Below are positions 7,764 through 15,981 of a DNA stretch of 31,812 nt, one piece after another (position 1 is the first letter of the stretch; each line of letters starts with the position of its first letter). Source of the stretch: a virus; the IMG/VR virus record IMGVR_UViG_3300048590_000137, positions 1 through 31,812 of that record; one strand, 5' to 3'. The notes below the pieces were generated by a model that was not told where the DNA came from, ran no database searches, and saw only the letters and a list, made by a program, of their open reading frames with translations. The position numbers and the translations under genes are program-made.

Positions 7764-8299
7764 TGGGGGTGTCGACGTCGCCGGAGCAGTTGGTGGCGAA
7801 GCTGGAACGCTCCGTGAAGAACGTGCAGAAGGCGACCAAGGACACGCTCTCCGATTCGGCCGACCTGGTGCGTGCGGCGGTCCTCGCTCAGGCGGCCGGG
7901 GAGATCGGAGCGGACCTCTCATTCGGCGGGAAGAAGCGGGTGGGTGTGTCCACGAAGGTCGCCGGGGATCAGGCGCAGGTGAAGGCAACCGGTCCGATGC
8001 ACTGGCTGGAGCGGGGCGTGAAGCCTCACGCCATCGCCCCGAAGAAGGCGGGCGGTTCCCGTGCTTCTCGCACGGCGTTCGTGGCGCAGGCTTTCGGGTC
8101 GGGTCCTATCAGCTACGGGCGTGGCCGCAAGTCCGGTGCCCTCCGCTTCGCGTCCGGTGAGTTCCGGCCGTACGCCCGCAAAGCAGGCCGGTTCACGCCG
8201 CGGCAGTCGTGGTCCAAGGGAGTCAACAAGGCGGAGCCGCTGGTGCGTCGCCGGTTCCGTGTCGGTGTCGGAAACGCAGCGCTCGCCCCGTTCCGCTGA
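7763..8299 (+). CDS. Neck / tail-completion protein (HK97 gp10-like)
   Basis: This 178-residue basic protein starts at the ATG overlapping the previous TGA. An N-terminal helix (SPEQLVAKLERSVKNVQKAT) is followed by SDSADLVRAAVLAQA, then strands containing KATGPMHWLERGVKPHAIAP. The latter is the signature region of the HK97 gp10 group, in which an E-x-G-x-x-x-H pattern recurs. The C-terminus is rich in Arg and Gly. Proteins of this group sit at the neck between head-closure ring and tail tube. The extra Arg/Lys-rich loop around residues 85-150 is longer than in the smallest members. Confidence 0.75.
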   Translation: MGVSTSPEQLVAKLERSVKNVQKATKDTLSDSADLVRAAVLAQAAGEIGADLSFGGKKRVGVSTKVAGDQAQVKATGPMHWLERGVKPHAIAPKKAGGSRASRTAFVAQAFGSGPISYGRGRKSGALRFASGEFRPYARKAGRFTPRQSWSKGVNKAEPLVRRRFRVGVGNAALAPFR

Positions 8300-8302
8300 C
8301 TG

Positions 8303-9301
8303 ATGACACGCGCCATGGTGGTCGGCCCGTTGGCCGACTGGTCAACCTACGACGTCGCGCGCGGATGGGCGGAAGGTCTCGGAGAGGTCGGCTGCCAGGT
8401 CGCCTACTACGACCTCTCGAAACGGGTGCTGTTCTACGCGGGGGTCGACCGGGGCGACGGTGACCGGATGGACCTCGACGAGGCCCGCCAGCTCGCCACG
8501 GTGAACCTCCTCGGCGAGGTGTACCGGTTCGATCCTGACGTGGTGTTCATCGTGCACGGGGCGCACGTGTGGCCCCCGCATCTCGCCAGCCTGCGCTGCC
8601 GTTCAGTGTGGGTGCTCACCGAGTGCCCGTATGAGACGGAGGCGCAGGCGCTCACTGTGTCCCACGCTGATCCGTCGCTGATCCTGGTGAACGATCCGCA
8701 CGGGGCGGACGTGTTCGCCCAGATCGCCCCGACCTACTACAGCCCGCACGCCTATCGACCCGGCGTGCACTGTCCGGATGGTCCAGCCCGGAAGTCCGAC
8801 GTGTGCTTCGTGGGCACCGCCTACCCGGAGCGGGTCGCGATGTTCGAGGCGGTCGACTGGTCGGGCGTCGACCTGGCGTTGCTCGGCATGTGGGAGACCC
8901 TCGCCGATGACTCGCCGCTGTGGCGCCATGTCGTCGAAGGCGGCTGTGTCGACAACGTCGAGACGGTCGAGTGGTACCGGGGCGCCGGCATCGGGCTGAA
9001 CATCTACCGCCACGGCGCCCACGGGGAGCACTCCACCGACGACGGCTACGCCATCGGTCCTCGTGAGGTCGAGCTGGCCGCTACCGGGGCGTTCTTCCTG
9101 CGTGACCCTCGCCCGGAATCCGATGAGCTGTTTCCGTTCCTACCGGCGTTCACCACGCCGGAGGAGTTGGCCGCGCTGGTCGCCGAGTGGCTGCCACGTG
9201 AGGACGACCGGGCTGCGCTCGGTGCCCGTGCCCGAGCGGCGGTCGCCGACCGCACCTTCGCCAACCATGCCCGTCGCGCACTGGCGCGGCTCGGGCTCTA
9301 A
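8303..9301 (+). CDS. Glycosyltransferase, GT-B fold (CgeB-like)
   Basis: This is a 332-residue soluble enzyme, probably transferring a sugar to a phage or host acceptor. The N-terminal Rossmann half holds FDPDVVFIVHGAHVW and SVWVLTECPYETE. The C-terminal half begins SDVCFVGTAYPERVAMF and carries ADDGYAIGPREVELAATG-type sequence ending AFFLRDPR. That corresponds to the donor-binding region of CgeB/GT4-like spore and phage glycosyltransferases, with an R-x-x-E-x-x-A-x-G pattern. ATG at 8303 lies 3 nt after the previous stop. It sits between the neck genes and the major tail protein. It differs in fold from the GT-A enzyme upstream, so two separate sugar-transfer steps are likely. Confidence 0.82.
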   Translation: MTRAMVVGPLADWSTYDVARGWAEGLGEVGCQVAYYDLSKRVLFYAGVDRGDGDRMDLDEARQLATVNLLGEVYRFDPDVVFIVHGAHVWPPHLASLRCRSVWVLTECPYETEAQALTVSHADPSLILVNDPHGADVFAQIAPTYYSPHAYRPGVHCPDGPARKSDVCFVGTAYPERVAMFEAVDWSGVDLALLGMWETLADDSPLWRHVVEGGCVDNVETVEWYRGAGIGLNIYRHGAHGEHSTDDGYAIGPREVELAATGAFFLRDPRPESDELFPFLPAFTTPEELAALVAEWLPREDDRAALGARARAAVADRTFANHARRALARLGL

Positions 9302-9328
9302 CCCACCCCCCACAGTGAGGAGGCCGTC

Positions 9329-9754
9329 ATGGCCGCTATCCATGGCCGCAAGGGCCGGCTGTTCGTCGACACGTCCTCGGCCGCCAACGGCTCCGCTGTC
9401 GAGTTGCCGTTCTTGGCGTCGTACTCGATCGAAGGCACCCGTGACAGGGTCGAGGTGACTGCCTTCGGGGACACCACGAAGACCTACGTGGCTGGCCTCG
9501 CCGATGCGTCCGGGTCGGTCGAGGGGTTCTACAACGACGCGAGCAACGACATCTACACGGTGTCGGATGGCAACGCCCGCAAGTTCTACCTGTACGTCGA
9601 CGGCACCGACGCGACCACCAAGTCGCCGATCGCCACAGGCAAGGGCTACTGGTACGGCACCGCCACCTTCGACGTGTCCACGTCCGGTGGTGTGGGCGAC
9701 GCGGTGAAGCTCACCCTGAACTGGTCCGCGGCGTCGTCGATCACGAAGCTCTGA
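9329..9754 (+). CDS. Major tail tube protein
   Basis: This protein would polymerise into the tail tube. It is 141 residues, a short but normal size for the simple tail-tube fold. A GAGGAGG ribosome-binding sequence (9315-9321) precedes the ATG, in keeping with high expression. The chain is almost all beta (GRLFVDTSSAANGSAVELPF, DRVEVTAFGDTTKTYVAG), with the family-like TAFGD and the loop GLADASGSVEGFYND, ending in VKLTLNWSA. The position just before the frameshifting tail chaperones and tape measure gene is decisive. Confidence 0.88.
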   Translation: MAAIHGRKGRLFVDTSSAANGSAVELPFLASYSIEGTRDRVEVTAFGDTTKTYVAGLADASGSVEGFYNDASNDIYTVSDGNARKFYLYVDGTDATTKSPIATGKGYWYGTATFDVSTSGGVGDAVKLTLNWSAASSITKL

Positions 9755-9760
9755 TCGGCC

Positions 9761-10120
9761 ATGAGCGGGGAGTTCGTGGTCAACACTCAGGGGGGACAGG
9801 TGCGGCTCGCCGACCTCCCCCTCGACGTCCTGGCGAAGATGGAGAAGGAGTCGGGCGTGCAGTGGCTCCGGCTGGTGCTCGCTCCTGCCACCACCGCGCT
9901 GTCGGCGTCGGTCGTCTACCGGACGTGTTGCGAGCACCTCGGCGTCGAACCCGAGGAGCTGACAGCGCGGCGGATCATCGAGGGCGACATCTTCACCGAA
10001 GGTGACGACGACCTCCCCACGATGTTCGAGGACGGGGCACCCGCCCCAAAAGCGGAGGGCGGGACACCGACACCTGGGTCATCTGGGGAGCCCGACGATT
10101 CGGATGGCCTCCCGACGTGA
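9761..10120 (+). CDS. Tail assembly chaperone, short form (gpG-like)
   Basis: This is the 119-residue unshifted product. The N-terminal domain is helical (LADLPLDVLAKMEKE, WLRLVLAPATTALSASVVYRTC) and the C-terminal tail is acidic and Pro/Gly-rich (PAPKAEGGTPTPGSSGE), as in gpG-type chaperones that coat the tape measure protein during tail assembly. ATG 9761 follows the tail tube stop by 6 nt. The gene contains the slippery heptamer CCCAAAA, which gives rise to the longer form listed separately. Confidence 0.85.
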   Translation: MSGEFVVNTQGGQVRLADLPLDVLAKMEKESGVQWLRLVLAPATTALSASVVYRTCCEHLGVEPEELTARRIIEGDIFTEGDDDLPTMFEDGAPAPKAEGGTPTPGSSGEPDDSDGLPT

Positions 10121-10173
10121 CGTTGCGGCAGCCACTGCGCGAGCTCCAGCTACTCGCGCTGTCCGGTATCTAG
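9761..10173 (+). CDS. Tail assembly chaperone, -1 frameshifted long form (gpGT-like)
   Basis: Reading the zero frame to 10051 and continuing in the -1 frame from 10051 gives a 137-residue fusion. The added 40 residues include DTWVIWGARRFGWPPDVTL and RQPLRELQLLALSGI, a compact Trp/Arg-rich helical domain of the kind seen in gpT extensions. It ends at TAG 10171-10173, 13 nt before the tape measure ATG. The -1 frame has no start codon of its own with a ribosome-binding sequence, so frameshifting is the natural way to express it. In lambda-type phages the G to GT ratio is essential for tail assembly. Confidence 0.8.
10045..10051 (+). other. -1 programmed frameshift slippery heptamer
   Basis: The heptamer CCCAAAA is in register C CCA AAA with the chaperone frame (codons at 10046 and 10049), the canonical X XXY YYZ arrangement. 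Slipping back one base lets the Pro and Lys tRNAs re-pair and opens the frame that ends at 10173. The sequence just downstream is G-rich (GCGGAGGGCGGG) and could form a stimulatory structure, which I have not folded. Confidence 0.8.
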
Positions 10174-10186
10174 AGGCGGTGATCTG

Positions 10187-12520
10187 ATGGCGACTGCAAC
10201 CGAGCTGCTGCGGCTGGTCATCGACGCCGACGCGAAGGGCGCGCTCGCTGGGATGGAAGCGGTCGGCGCGTCCGCCGAGAAGAACCTCGGCAAGACCGAC
10301 GACAAGATGCGCCGGATAGGTGCCGGGCTGACGACGTTTGGCGCAGGGTTGGCGACGGCCGGCGCGGTGGCGGGGGTCGGGCTGTTCAAGCTGGCGCAGA
10401 TGTCCGAGGACGCGGAGCAGCAGTCCCGGAAGCTCGCCAACTCGGTAGCGAACAGCGACCATGTGTTCCGGTCGAATGGTGACGCGCTGCGGGATCAGGC
10501 GCAGGCGCTGCAGCAGGTGACTGCGGCGGATGCCGATGCGGTGATCGGTGCTCAGTCGCTGCTCGTGCAGTTCGGCGAGACCGAGGCGCAGGTACAGACG
10601 CTTACGCCGTTGATGGTCGACTTGTCCCGCAAGATGGGTGTGGACCTCGATGTGGCGGCGAAGGCGATCGGCAAGTCGGTGGATGGCTCGTCGGGCGCGC
10701 TCAAGAAGATGGGGATTGAAGTCGATGAGGCGAAGTTCGCCATCGACCCGTTCGCTGCGACGGTCGAGGCGTTGCGGGGCACCGTCGGCGGGTTCGCTGA
10801 GCAAGAGGGCGCGTCGTTCAACGGCCAGCTGGAGATCCTCAAGAACAACCTCGGGGACCTCGGCGAGGCTGTCGGTGGCGGTGCAGCGGGTGTGCTATCG
10901 GACTTCACCGAGAAGCTTTCGGGGATGGCGCGCTACCTGGGGGAGACCAACCCTCAGATGGGTGAGCTGGTCGGCCGGATCGGTGCTATCGGGTCGGCTG
11001 CGGCGGTCGGCCTGGGCGGGCTGTCGTTTGTGGCCGGGCAGGCGCTCAAACTGCGCGATGTCCTAACGGTGGTGGGGGATGACGGTACCCGGTCGCTTAC
11101 CAAGATGGGGACAGCGATGAAGGGGCTGTCGATCGGTGCGGGGATCGTCGCTGCCGTGTGGGCGCTGGACGCTGGCATGAAGGCTCTGACGACGGACGCG
11201 GGGGACCTCGCTGCGAACATGGACCGGTTCAGTGCCGCGGATAGCGGAGCGAGGGCGTTTGGTGTGCTCGTCGAGCGCACGAAAGAACTCGACGGCGCGT
11301 GGGACGACGCGATGGACACCTTCATCGCAGGCCACGGAGAGATGGTCACCATCGGAGATGACGCAAACGCGATCTCTGTTGACATGAACAACCTCAAGAC
11401 GGCCTTCGAGGACGCGGCCAATGCCGGGAACTTTGAGCAGCTCGGCGCCGCTCTCGACTACATCGAGCAGCAGGGCTTCGATGCGGGTGCGGGGTTCACC
11501 AACTTCTCCGAGATCCTTGACGGTGCCAGGGAGCGGGTAGACGCTCACGCAGCCGCCACGGCTGCCGCCGCTGACCCGTCGAGCGAGATGGCTGAGGTGA
11601 TGGGCACCCTCGGCGCCGAGACCGAGGAAGCGGCGGACGCATTCCAGCAGTACGCCGACACCGTACTCGGGTCGCTGAACTCGATGACCGGGATGACCGA
11701 AGCAGCAATCGACCTTGCAGAGTCACAACGTGACGTGATGAAGGCCACAGCCGAAGTGCAACGGCTCGAGAAAGAAGGCAAGCGCGGCACAGAGGAGTAC
11801 GCCGCCGCCGTCGAGGAACTGAACGACGCGAACTGGGACGCCTCCAAGTCGGCGATCAAGCAGCAAGAAGCGGTGCAAAAGCTCAAGTCGGACCTCGACG
11901 CTGGGAGGATCTCCACGGACGCGGCGACCGCCGCTGTGGCGGACCTCGCTGCGTCGGGGGCGATCACCACCGACCAGGCGAACATCCTGAGCTTCGCCAT
12001 CGCCGCCGCGTCGGCGAAGGCGGACGAGCTCGGCCGGAAGAACCCTCGGCCAACGGTGGGGGCTGACACGAAGGGATTCTGGGAGAAGGTGCTGCCGGTC
12101 GCCGGGTGGGATCCTCCCGGCAAGTCCGGTCGGATCGATGCGGACGCTAGGCCGTTCTGGGGATCAGCGGATGCGGTGGAGCGGTGGAATCCGCCGACGA
12201 AGTACATCCAGCTGAGGGCACGGTGGGACGCCGCTTTGTCAAACTTCGGCCTGGGGGGGCGTGCCGCTGGCGGGCCCGTGTCGGCTCGCACGCCGTACAT
12301 CGTCGGCGAGGAGGGCCCTGAGCTGTTCGTGCCCGGGGCGTCCGGCACGATCGTGCCGAACCATCGCCTGGGGTCGTCGTCGTCGGGTTCGCCGGTCGGT
12401 GTGTCGACGGTGAATATCACTGTGAACGCTGTGTCGTCGCATGGGGTGGAGTCGGCGGTGGTCGATGCTCTGGCCCGCGCGAATCGGGCGGGGCTCGCCG
12501 CCGTGCCTGGGGTGCGCTGA
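10187..12520 (+). CDS. Tape measure protein
   Basis: This protein sets tail length. It is 777 residues, which at about 0.15 nm per residue suggests a tail near 115 nm. It starts MATATELLRLVIDADAKGAL, followed by long heptad-rich helices. Hydrophobic segments such as LTTFGAGLATAGAVAGVGLF (about residue 50) and AAVGLGGLSFVAGQAL lie within the first third. The C-terminus carries the actinophage-typical AAGGPVSARTPYIVGEEGPE and VPGASGTIVP, then a beta-like end NITVNAVSSHG. No lytic transglycosylase or peptidase domain is evident inside. The stop overlaps the next start (TGATG). Confidence 0.92.
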   Translation: MATATELLRLVIDADAKGALAGMEAVGASAEKNLGKTDDKMRRIGAGLTTFGAGLATAGAVAGVGLFKLAQMSEDAEQQSRKLANSVANSDHVFRSNGDALRDQAQALQQVTAADADAVIGAQSLLVQFGETEAQVQTLTPLMVDLSRKMGVDLDVAAKAIGKSVDGSSGALKKMGIEVDEAKFAIDPFAATVEALRGTVGGFAEQEGASFNGQLEILKNNLGDLGEAVGGGAAGVLSDFTEKLSGMARYLGETNPQMGELVGRIGAIGSAAAVGLGGLSFVAGQALKLRDVLTVVGDDGTRSLTKMGTAMKGLSIGAGIVAAVWALDAGMKALTTDAGDLAANMDRFSAADSGARAFGVLVERTKELDGAWDDAMDTFIAGHGEMVTIGDDANAISVDMNNLKTAFEDAANAGNFEQLGAALDYIEQQGFDAGAGFTNFSEILDGARERVDAHAAATAAAADPSSEMAEVMGTLGAETEEAADAFQQYADTVLGSLNSMTGMTEAAIDLAESQRDVMKATAEVQRLEKEGKRGTEEYAAAVEELNDANWDASKSAIKQQEAVQKLKSDLDAGRISTDAATAAVADLAASGAITTDQANILSFAIAAASAKADELGRKNPRPTVGADTKGFWEKVLPVAGWDPPGKSGRIDADARPFWGSADAVERWNPPTKYIQLRARWDAALSNFGLGGRAAGGPVSARTPYIVGEEGPELFVPGASGTIVPNHRLGSSSSGSPVGVSTVNITVNAVSSHGVESAVVDALARANRAGLAAVPGVR

Positions 12521-14475
12521 TGTCGACGGCGATGCCGGCGACGGTCACGGTCCAGTTCGGGTTCGGGTCGCCGCCTGACGCGGCGTCGCCAACCTGGGTT
12601 GATGTCTCGTCGTTCGTGATGGTGGCTGATGGGATCACGATCACACCTGGACGGACGGCGGAGCGATCCTCGATCTCACCGAGACGGCTGAGCTTCACTC
12701 TCGACAACAGCGACGGCCGGTTCAACCCGCGCAACGTGTCGGGGCCGTACTACGGCGACCTTGTCCCGCGGGTGCCGGTGCGGGTGCGTGTGAACTACAG
12801 CTCGACCGACTACACGTTGTTCCGCGGGTTTGTGGATGGCGGGTGGCCGCAGGACTTCGCCCAGCAGTCCCGGACGGTGCCGATTCAGGCGGTGGACGCG
12901 GTCGGGTGGGCGGCGCAGGCACCGACTCCACGCTCGGCGTATGAGGCTGAGGTGCAGAGGTTGCAGGAGGTGGAGGGGGCGACGCTGCTCGGCTGGATCC
13001 GTCCGCAGTCGGATGGGACGTGGGTGGAGCGCATGTCGGGTCACAACTGGCCGAACAGCGCAGCGTTCACCCGGACCGATGCGGGGGACGCGTTGGTCGA
13101 TGGTGACGAGGAGGGCGGGTGGGTGACCGAGACCGCATCGGGTGGCTCCGACCTGTCCGATAAGGTGCCCGCCCCGTTGTTCTCGACGGCGTCGAACGGG
13201 CTGATCGTGTTGTGGGTGCGGTCGTCGCAGACCACGGACATGGTGCCGATCGAGATCCAGCAGGACGACGACATGGTCCGCGTCACGTTGCGGGACGGCG
13301 ACGGGCTGTCGTTCCTGTCGATGCATGGCACCGACTGGCGCAACGACTACACACCCTCGCCGCTCATCGGTGAGGGATGGGACGTGCTCGACGGCCAGGT
13401 GCATATGGTCGCCTACAGCGCGTCGGCTGCGGATTTCGGCGATTGCTGGGTCGACGGCAAGCCGAAGCTGACGATCCCCTCGACGGCGACCGTGTCCGCG
13501 GGGACCGACAACTGGACGCTCGTCGGGCGGTACTCGTCATCGGGGGCGGTCGTCAACGGCGGGCAGGTCGACGGCGCCGTCGACCACATCACGTGGTGGA
13601 CCGACACCGCAGCATGGTCCGTCACCGTGGAGGAAGCGGTCACGTCGCTCCACAGCGCCGGGGTCCTCGCCCGTGCCGGAGACTCCATGTCGGAACGGAT
13701 GGCGTGGCTGCTGGAGTCGACCGGTTGGGGTCTCGTCGGCATCGTCGACTCGTCACAGATCGTCACCCAGCAGGGCTACCGGCGAGCCGGGTCCGTTCTC
13801 GAGCTGTTGCAGCGGTTGGAGGACACGGAGCAGGGCCGCATCTGGGTGGACAATGCCGGGCAGTTCCGGTTCTCCGGGCGGTCCTGGCCGACAGCCGACA
13901 CAGTGTCGTCCACGGTGCAGGCCACCTTCGGCGACACCGGCACCGATCTGCCGTACGCGGCGGCGCTGTCTCGCATCGTCGACGACGACCGGCAGGTGAC
14001 CAACGTCGCCCAGGTCACCCGCGAGTACGGCACCCAACAGATCGCGGAGAACGCGGCGTCCATCGCCGCCTACGGCCGTCGCCAGCCCGTCACACTCTCC
14101 AACCTCCTCTACGCCAACGACCGGCAGTCCAAAGCGGTAGCCGATTGGCTCGTTGCCACCCATGGCGAACCGCAGGCACGGGTCGAGGTGCTCACGTTCC
14201 ATCCGGCGAAGTCCCCCGCATCATTGGTGCCTCTCGCGGCACAACTGGAACCGGGGTGGCTCATCCGAGTGAACCGCGACGGGCTCACATTCGACGCTCA
14301 CGTAGTCGACGTCGGGCATCGCATTGGCGAGACATGGGAGGTGTCGCTCAACCTCGACGCATCGCGAGCGACGGACCTGACCGGGTTCACATGGGATGAC
14401 GGGTCCGGCACGGTCGGCACACCGTGGGATGACGGGACCGGCACCACGACCGGAGCGAAAGGCTGGGTGTTCTGA
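12520..14475 (+). CDS. Distal tail / baseplate protein with LamG-like insert
   Basis: This 651-residue protein follows the tape measure, the usual place of the distal tail (Dit) or Tal protein. The N-terminal 130 residues (VTVQFGFGSPP, SPRRLSFTLDNSDGRFNP, LFRGFVDGGWPQDF) resemble the tail-tip domain found in many actinophage minor tail proteins. Residues from about 205 to 385 form a beta-rich insert beginning GSDLSDKVPAPLFSTASNG and including WVDGKPKLTI and NWTLVGRYSS, with the pattern of a laminin-G/concanavalin-like lectin. The C-terminal third (SMSERMAWLLESTGWG, VLELLQRLEDTEQGRIWVD) returns to the baseplate fold. The insert may bind glycans; that is inference from fold. Confidence 0.78.
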   Translation: MSTAMPATVTVQFGFGSPPDAASPTWVDVSSFVMVADGITITPGRTAERSSISPRRLSFTLDNSDGRFNPRNVSGPYYGDLVPRVPVRVRVNYSSTDYTLFRGFVDGGWPQDFAQQSRTVPIQAVDAVGWAAQAPTPRSAYEAEVQRLQEVEGATLLGWIRPQSDGTWVERMSGHNWPNSAAFTRTDAGDALVDGDEEGGWVTETASGGSDLSDKVPAPLFSTASNGLIVLWVRSSQTTDMVPIEIQQDDDMVRVTLRDGDGLSFLSMHGTDWRNDYTPSPLIGEGWDVLDGQVHMVAYSASAADFGDCWVDGKPKLTIPSTATVSAGTDNWTLVGRYSSSGAVVNGGQVDGAVDHITWWTDTAAWSVTVEEAVTSLHSAGVLARAGDSMSERMAWLLESTGWGLVGIVDSSQIVTQQGYRRAGSVLELLQRLEDTEQGRIWVDNAGQFRFSGRSWPTADTVSSTVQATFGDTGTDLPYAAALSRIVDDDRQVTNVAQVTREYGTQQIAENAASIAAYGRRQPVTLSNLLYANDRQSKAVADWLVATHGEPQARVEVLTFHPAKSPASLVPLAAQLEPGWLIRVNRDGLTFDAHVVDVGHRIGETWEVSLNLDASRATDLTGFTWDDGSGTVGTPWDDGTGTTTGAKGWVF

Positions 14476-15021
14476 GTGACCACCGTGTACATCGACCCGC
14501 AGACGATCCACAATCCCGCCGCGGGAATCAAGCCACCCGCGACGTGGGGCGACACGGTGCGCGACAACCAGACCGCTTTCGCCGCGCCGCCGGCGGTGAA
14601 AGCACAACGCTCGTCGGATCAGACCGGCATCGTCACCGCCACATGGACACCGGTAGCGTTCGACGCCACCGATGCCTACGACACCGACGCTTTCCACGAC
14701 GTGTCGACCAATAACACGCGCATCACGGTCCCGTCGGGGCTGGGTGGCCGCTACCACCTCATCGGTAACTTTCCGTGGGACTCCAACACGGCCGGCACAT
14801 ACCGCCAGCTGGCGGTACGGCTGAACGGGACGACGTTCTTGGCGTCATGCAACCAGACCCCCGCAGGGTACGACCGTCAGGTGGTCAGTGTGGATGCCGA
14901 CCTATCGGCAACCGACTACGTCGAGTTGTGCGTGTACCACGACTCCGGTTCCAACCGTTCGTCGGGGATCACCACGCCGGCATTGTGCTGGTTCTCGGCT
15001 CGTCTTGTGGGGTGGGCGTGA
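14476..15021 (+). CDS. Minor tail protein with C1q/TNF-like beta domain
   Basis: This 181-residue protein starts at a GTG adjacent to the previous stop. The first 35 residues (IDPQTIHNPAAGIKPPATWG, then VRDNQTAF) match the short attachment segment found at the start of many phage tail proteins. The rest is all-beta with a jelly-roll pattern: TWTPVAFDATDAYDTDAFHD, GLGGRYHLIGNFPWD, YRQLAVRLNG and DYVELCVYHDSGSNR. Such domains are typical trimeric tips that bind receptors. It lies between the baseplate protein and the lysis genes. Confidence 0.7.
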   Translation: MTTVYIDPQTIHNPAAGIKPPATWGDTVRDNQTAFAAPPAVKAQRSSDQTGIVTATWTPVAFDATDAYDTDAFHDVSTNNTRITVPSGLGGRYHLIGNFPWDSNTAGTYRQLAVRLNGTTFLASCNQTPAGYDRQVVSVDADLSATDYVELCVYHDSGSNRSSGITTPALCWFSARLVGWA

Positions 15022-15025
15022 TCTC

Positions 15026-15286
15026 ATGATCGCCGCCATGTCGTTCGTGGAGATGGCCGGCGCGGTCGGTGTGGTCGCCGCCGCGCTGATCGGTGTGATG
15101 ACCCTGTTTGAGCGGATCACCGGCGCGTTCGGGCGGTGGGTGCGAGCGCAGATCACCCGGGAGCGCGCCGAGTCGGACCACTACGTGCGTCACCACCTCG
15201 GCCCGAACGGTGACACGTCACCGTTGTGGCGTCGGGTCGTGCGCCTGGAGCATCACCTCGGTCTCGGTGAGCACGACGCCGCCTGA
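15026..15286 (+). CDS. Small single-span membrane protein, holin candidate
   Basis: An 86-residue protein from the ATG at 15026; a second in-frame ATG lies four codons later. One membrane segment (AGAVGVVAAALIGVMTLF) near the N-terminus is followed by a long charged region rich in Arg, Glu and His (RWVRAQITRERAESDHYVRH) ending RLEHHLGLGEHD. Its place directly upstream of the endolysin suggests a holin or a membrane-anchored lysis accessory protein. An N-out type II or III holin normally carries a charged C-terminus, which fits. A tail-associated function remains possible. Confidence 0.6.
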   Translation: MIAAMSFVEMAGAVGVVAAALIGVMTLFERITGAFGRWVRAQITRERAESDHYVRHHLGPNGDTSPLWRRVVRLEHHLGLGEHDAA

Positions 15287-15314
15287 CGACCTGACCTGAC
15301 AAGGGGAGCAAGCC

Positions 15315-15755
15315 ATGGCCTACCAGCCTGTTTCGCGCGCCGAGATGCGCGCCCACACCGGACCACGTCCGGGCACCCGTGCACTGCATGACGTGCTCGT
15401 GTGGATGTTCTACGGCCGGGGCGTGACCTCCGGGGGCATCTACAACCGACGGTCGGTCCGCGGTGGCACATCGTGGAGTCTGCATGCGGTCGGCCGGGCG
15501 CTCGACCTCATGGTGCCCGTGGGGGATCCCGTCGGCTGGGAGATCGCGCTGCGTGTGATCCGGGCTGCCGAGGCGCTCGGTGTCGCCGAGGTGATCCACG
15601 ACCGGAAGCGATGGACCAAGGAGAAGGGGACCCAGCCCTACCGCGGGTCCAACCCTCACCGGGACCACGTGCACATCGGGATGACCGTCGACATGGCCGA
15701 CCGGCCCGACACGCCGGAGTTGCGGCGTTGGTTCGCGATCTTCGCAGGAGCGTGA
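15315..15755 (+). CDS. Endolysin, M15-type zinc peptidase
   Basis: This is a peptidoglycan peptidase expected to cleave the stem peptide or crosslink at lysis. The 146-residue protein has the M15 signature: SLHAVGRALDL gives zinc ligands His57 and Asp64, and NPHRDHVHIGM gives the third ligand region (Asp117, His118, His120). A GGGGAG ribosome-binding sequence precedes the ATG. No signal peptide and no cell-wall binding domain are present, so it is one of the shortest lysins and needs a holin for export. The flanking genes encode small membrane proteins, completing a lysis group within the tail operon. An alternative is a virion-associated peptidase. Confidence 0.85.
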   Translation: MAYQPVSRAEMRAHTGPRPGTRALHDVLVWMFYGRGVTSGGIYNRRSVRGGTSWSLHAVGRALDLMVPVGDPVGWEIALRVIRAAEALGVAEVIHDRKRWTKEKGTQPYRGSNPHRDHVHIGMTVDMADRPDTPELRRWFAIFAGA

Positions 15756-15757
15756 CC

Positions 15758-15937
15758 ATGCGCATGCCAACCGCCACCGAACGAGCCTGGGCGTACCGGG
15801 TGCTCGTCGCTCTCGTGCCCATTCTCGTCGGCTACGGGGTGCTCGACGAGAACACCGCTGCCGCGTGGCTCGGTGTCGCCGCCGCGACGCTCGGGCTCGG
15901 GCTCGCCACCGCGAACACCTCCACCACCCCCGACTGA
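15758..15937 (+). CDS. Holin-like protein (two TM, ANTST C-terminus)
   Basis: This is a 59-residue protein with AGGAG at 15745-15749 placed 8 nt before the ATG. Two membrane helices are visible, VLVALVPILVGYGVL and AAAWLGVAAATLGLGLATAN, separated by DENTA. The end, ATANTSTTPD, matches a motif common in small holin-like proteins of Streptomyces and mycobacterial phages, as I recall it. Position immediately after the endolysin supports a role in membrane permeabilisation. Confidence 0.75.
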   Translation: MRMPTATERAWAYRVLVALVPILVGYGVLDENTAAAWLGVAAATLGLGLATANTSTTPD

Positions 15938-15981
15938 CCCCGCTCACCCCCGTCAACTGACCGGCCCTGCCCCCTGCGGGT

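Noticed and set aside
10002-10187. Forward 61-residue ORF in the third frame at the chaperone end
   Set aside because: It is Arg/Ala-rich without any domain, and the -1 frame, not this +1 frame, matches the expected gpT-like sequence.
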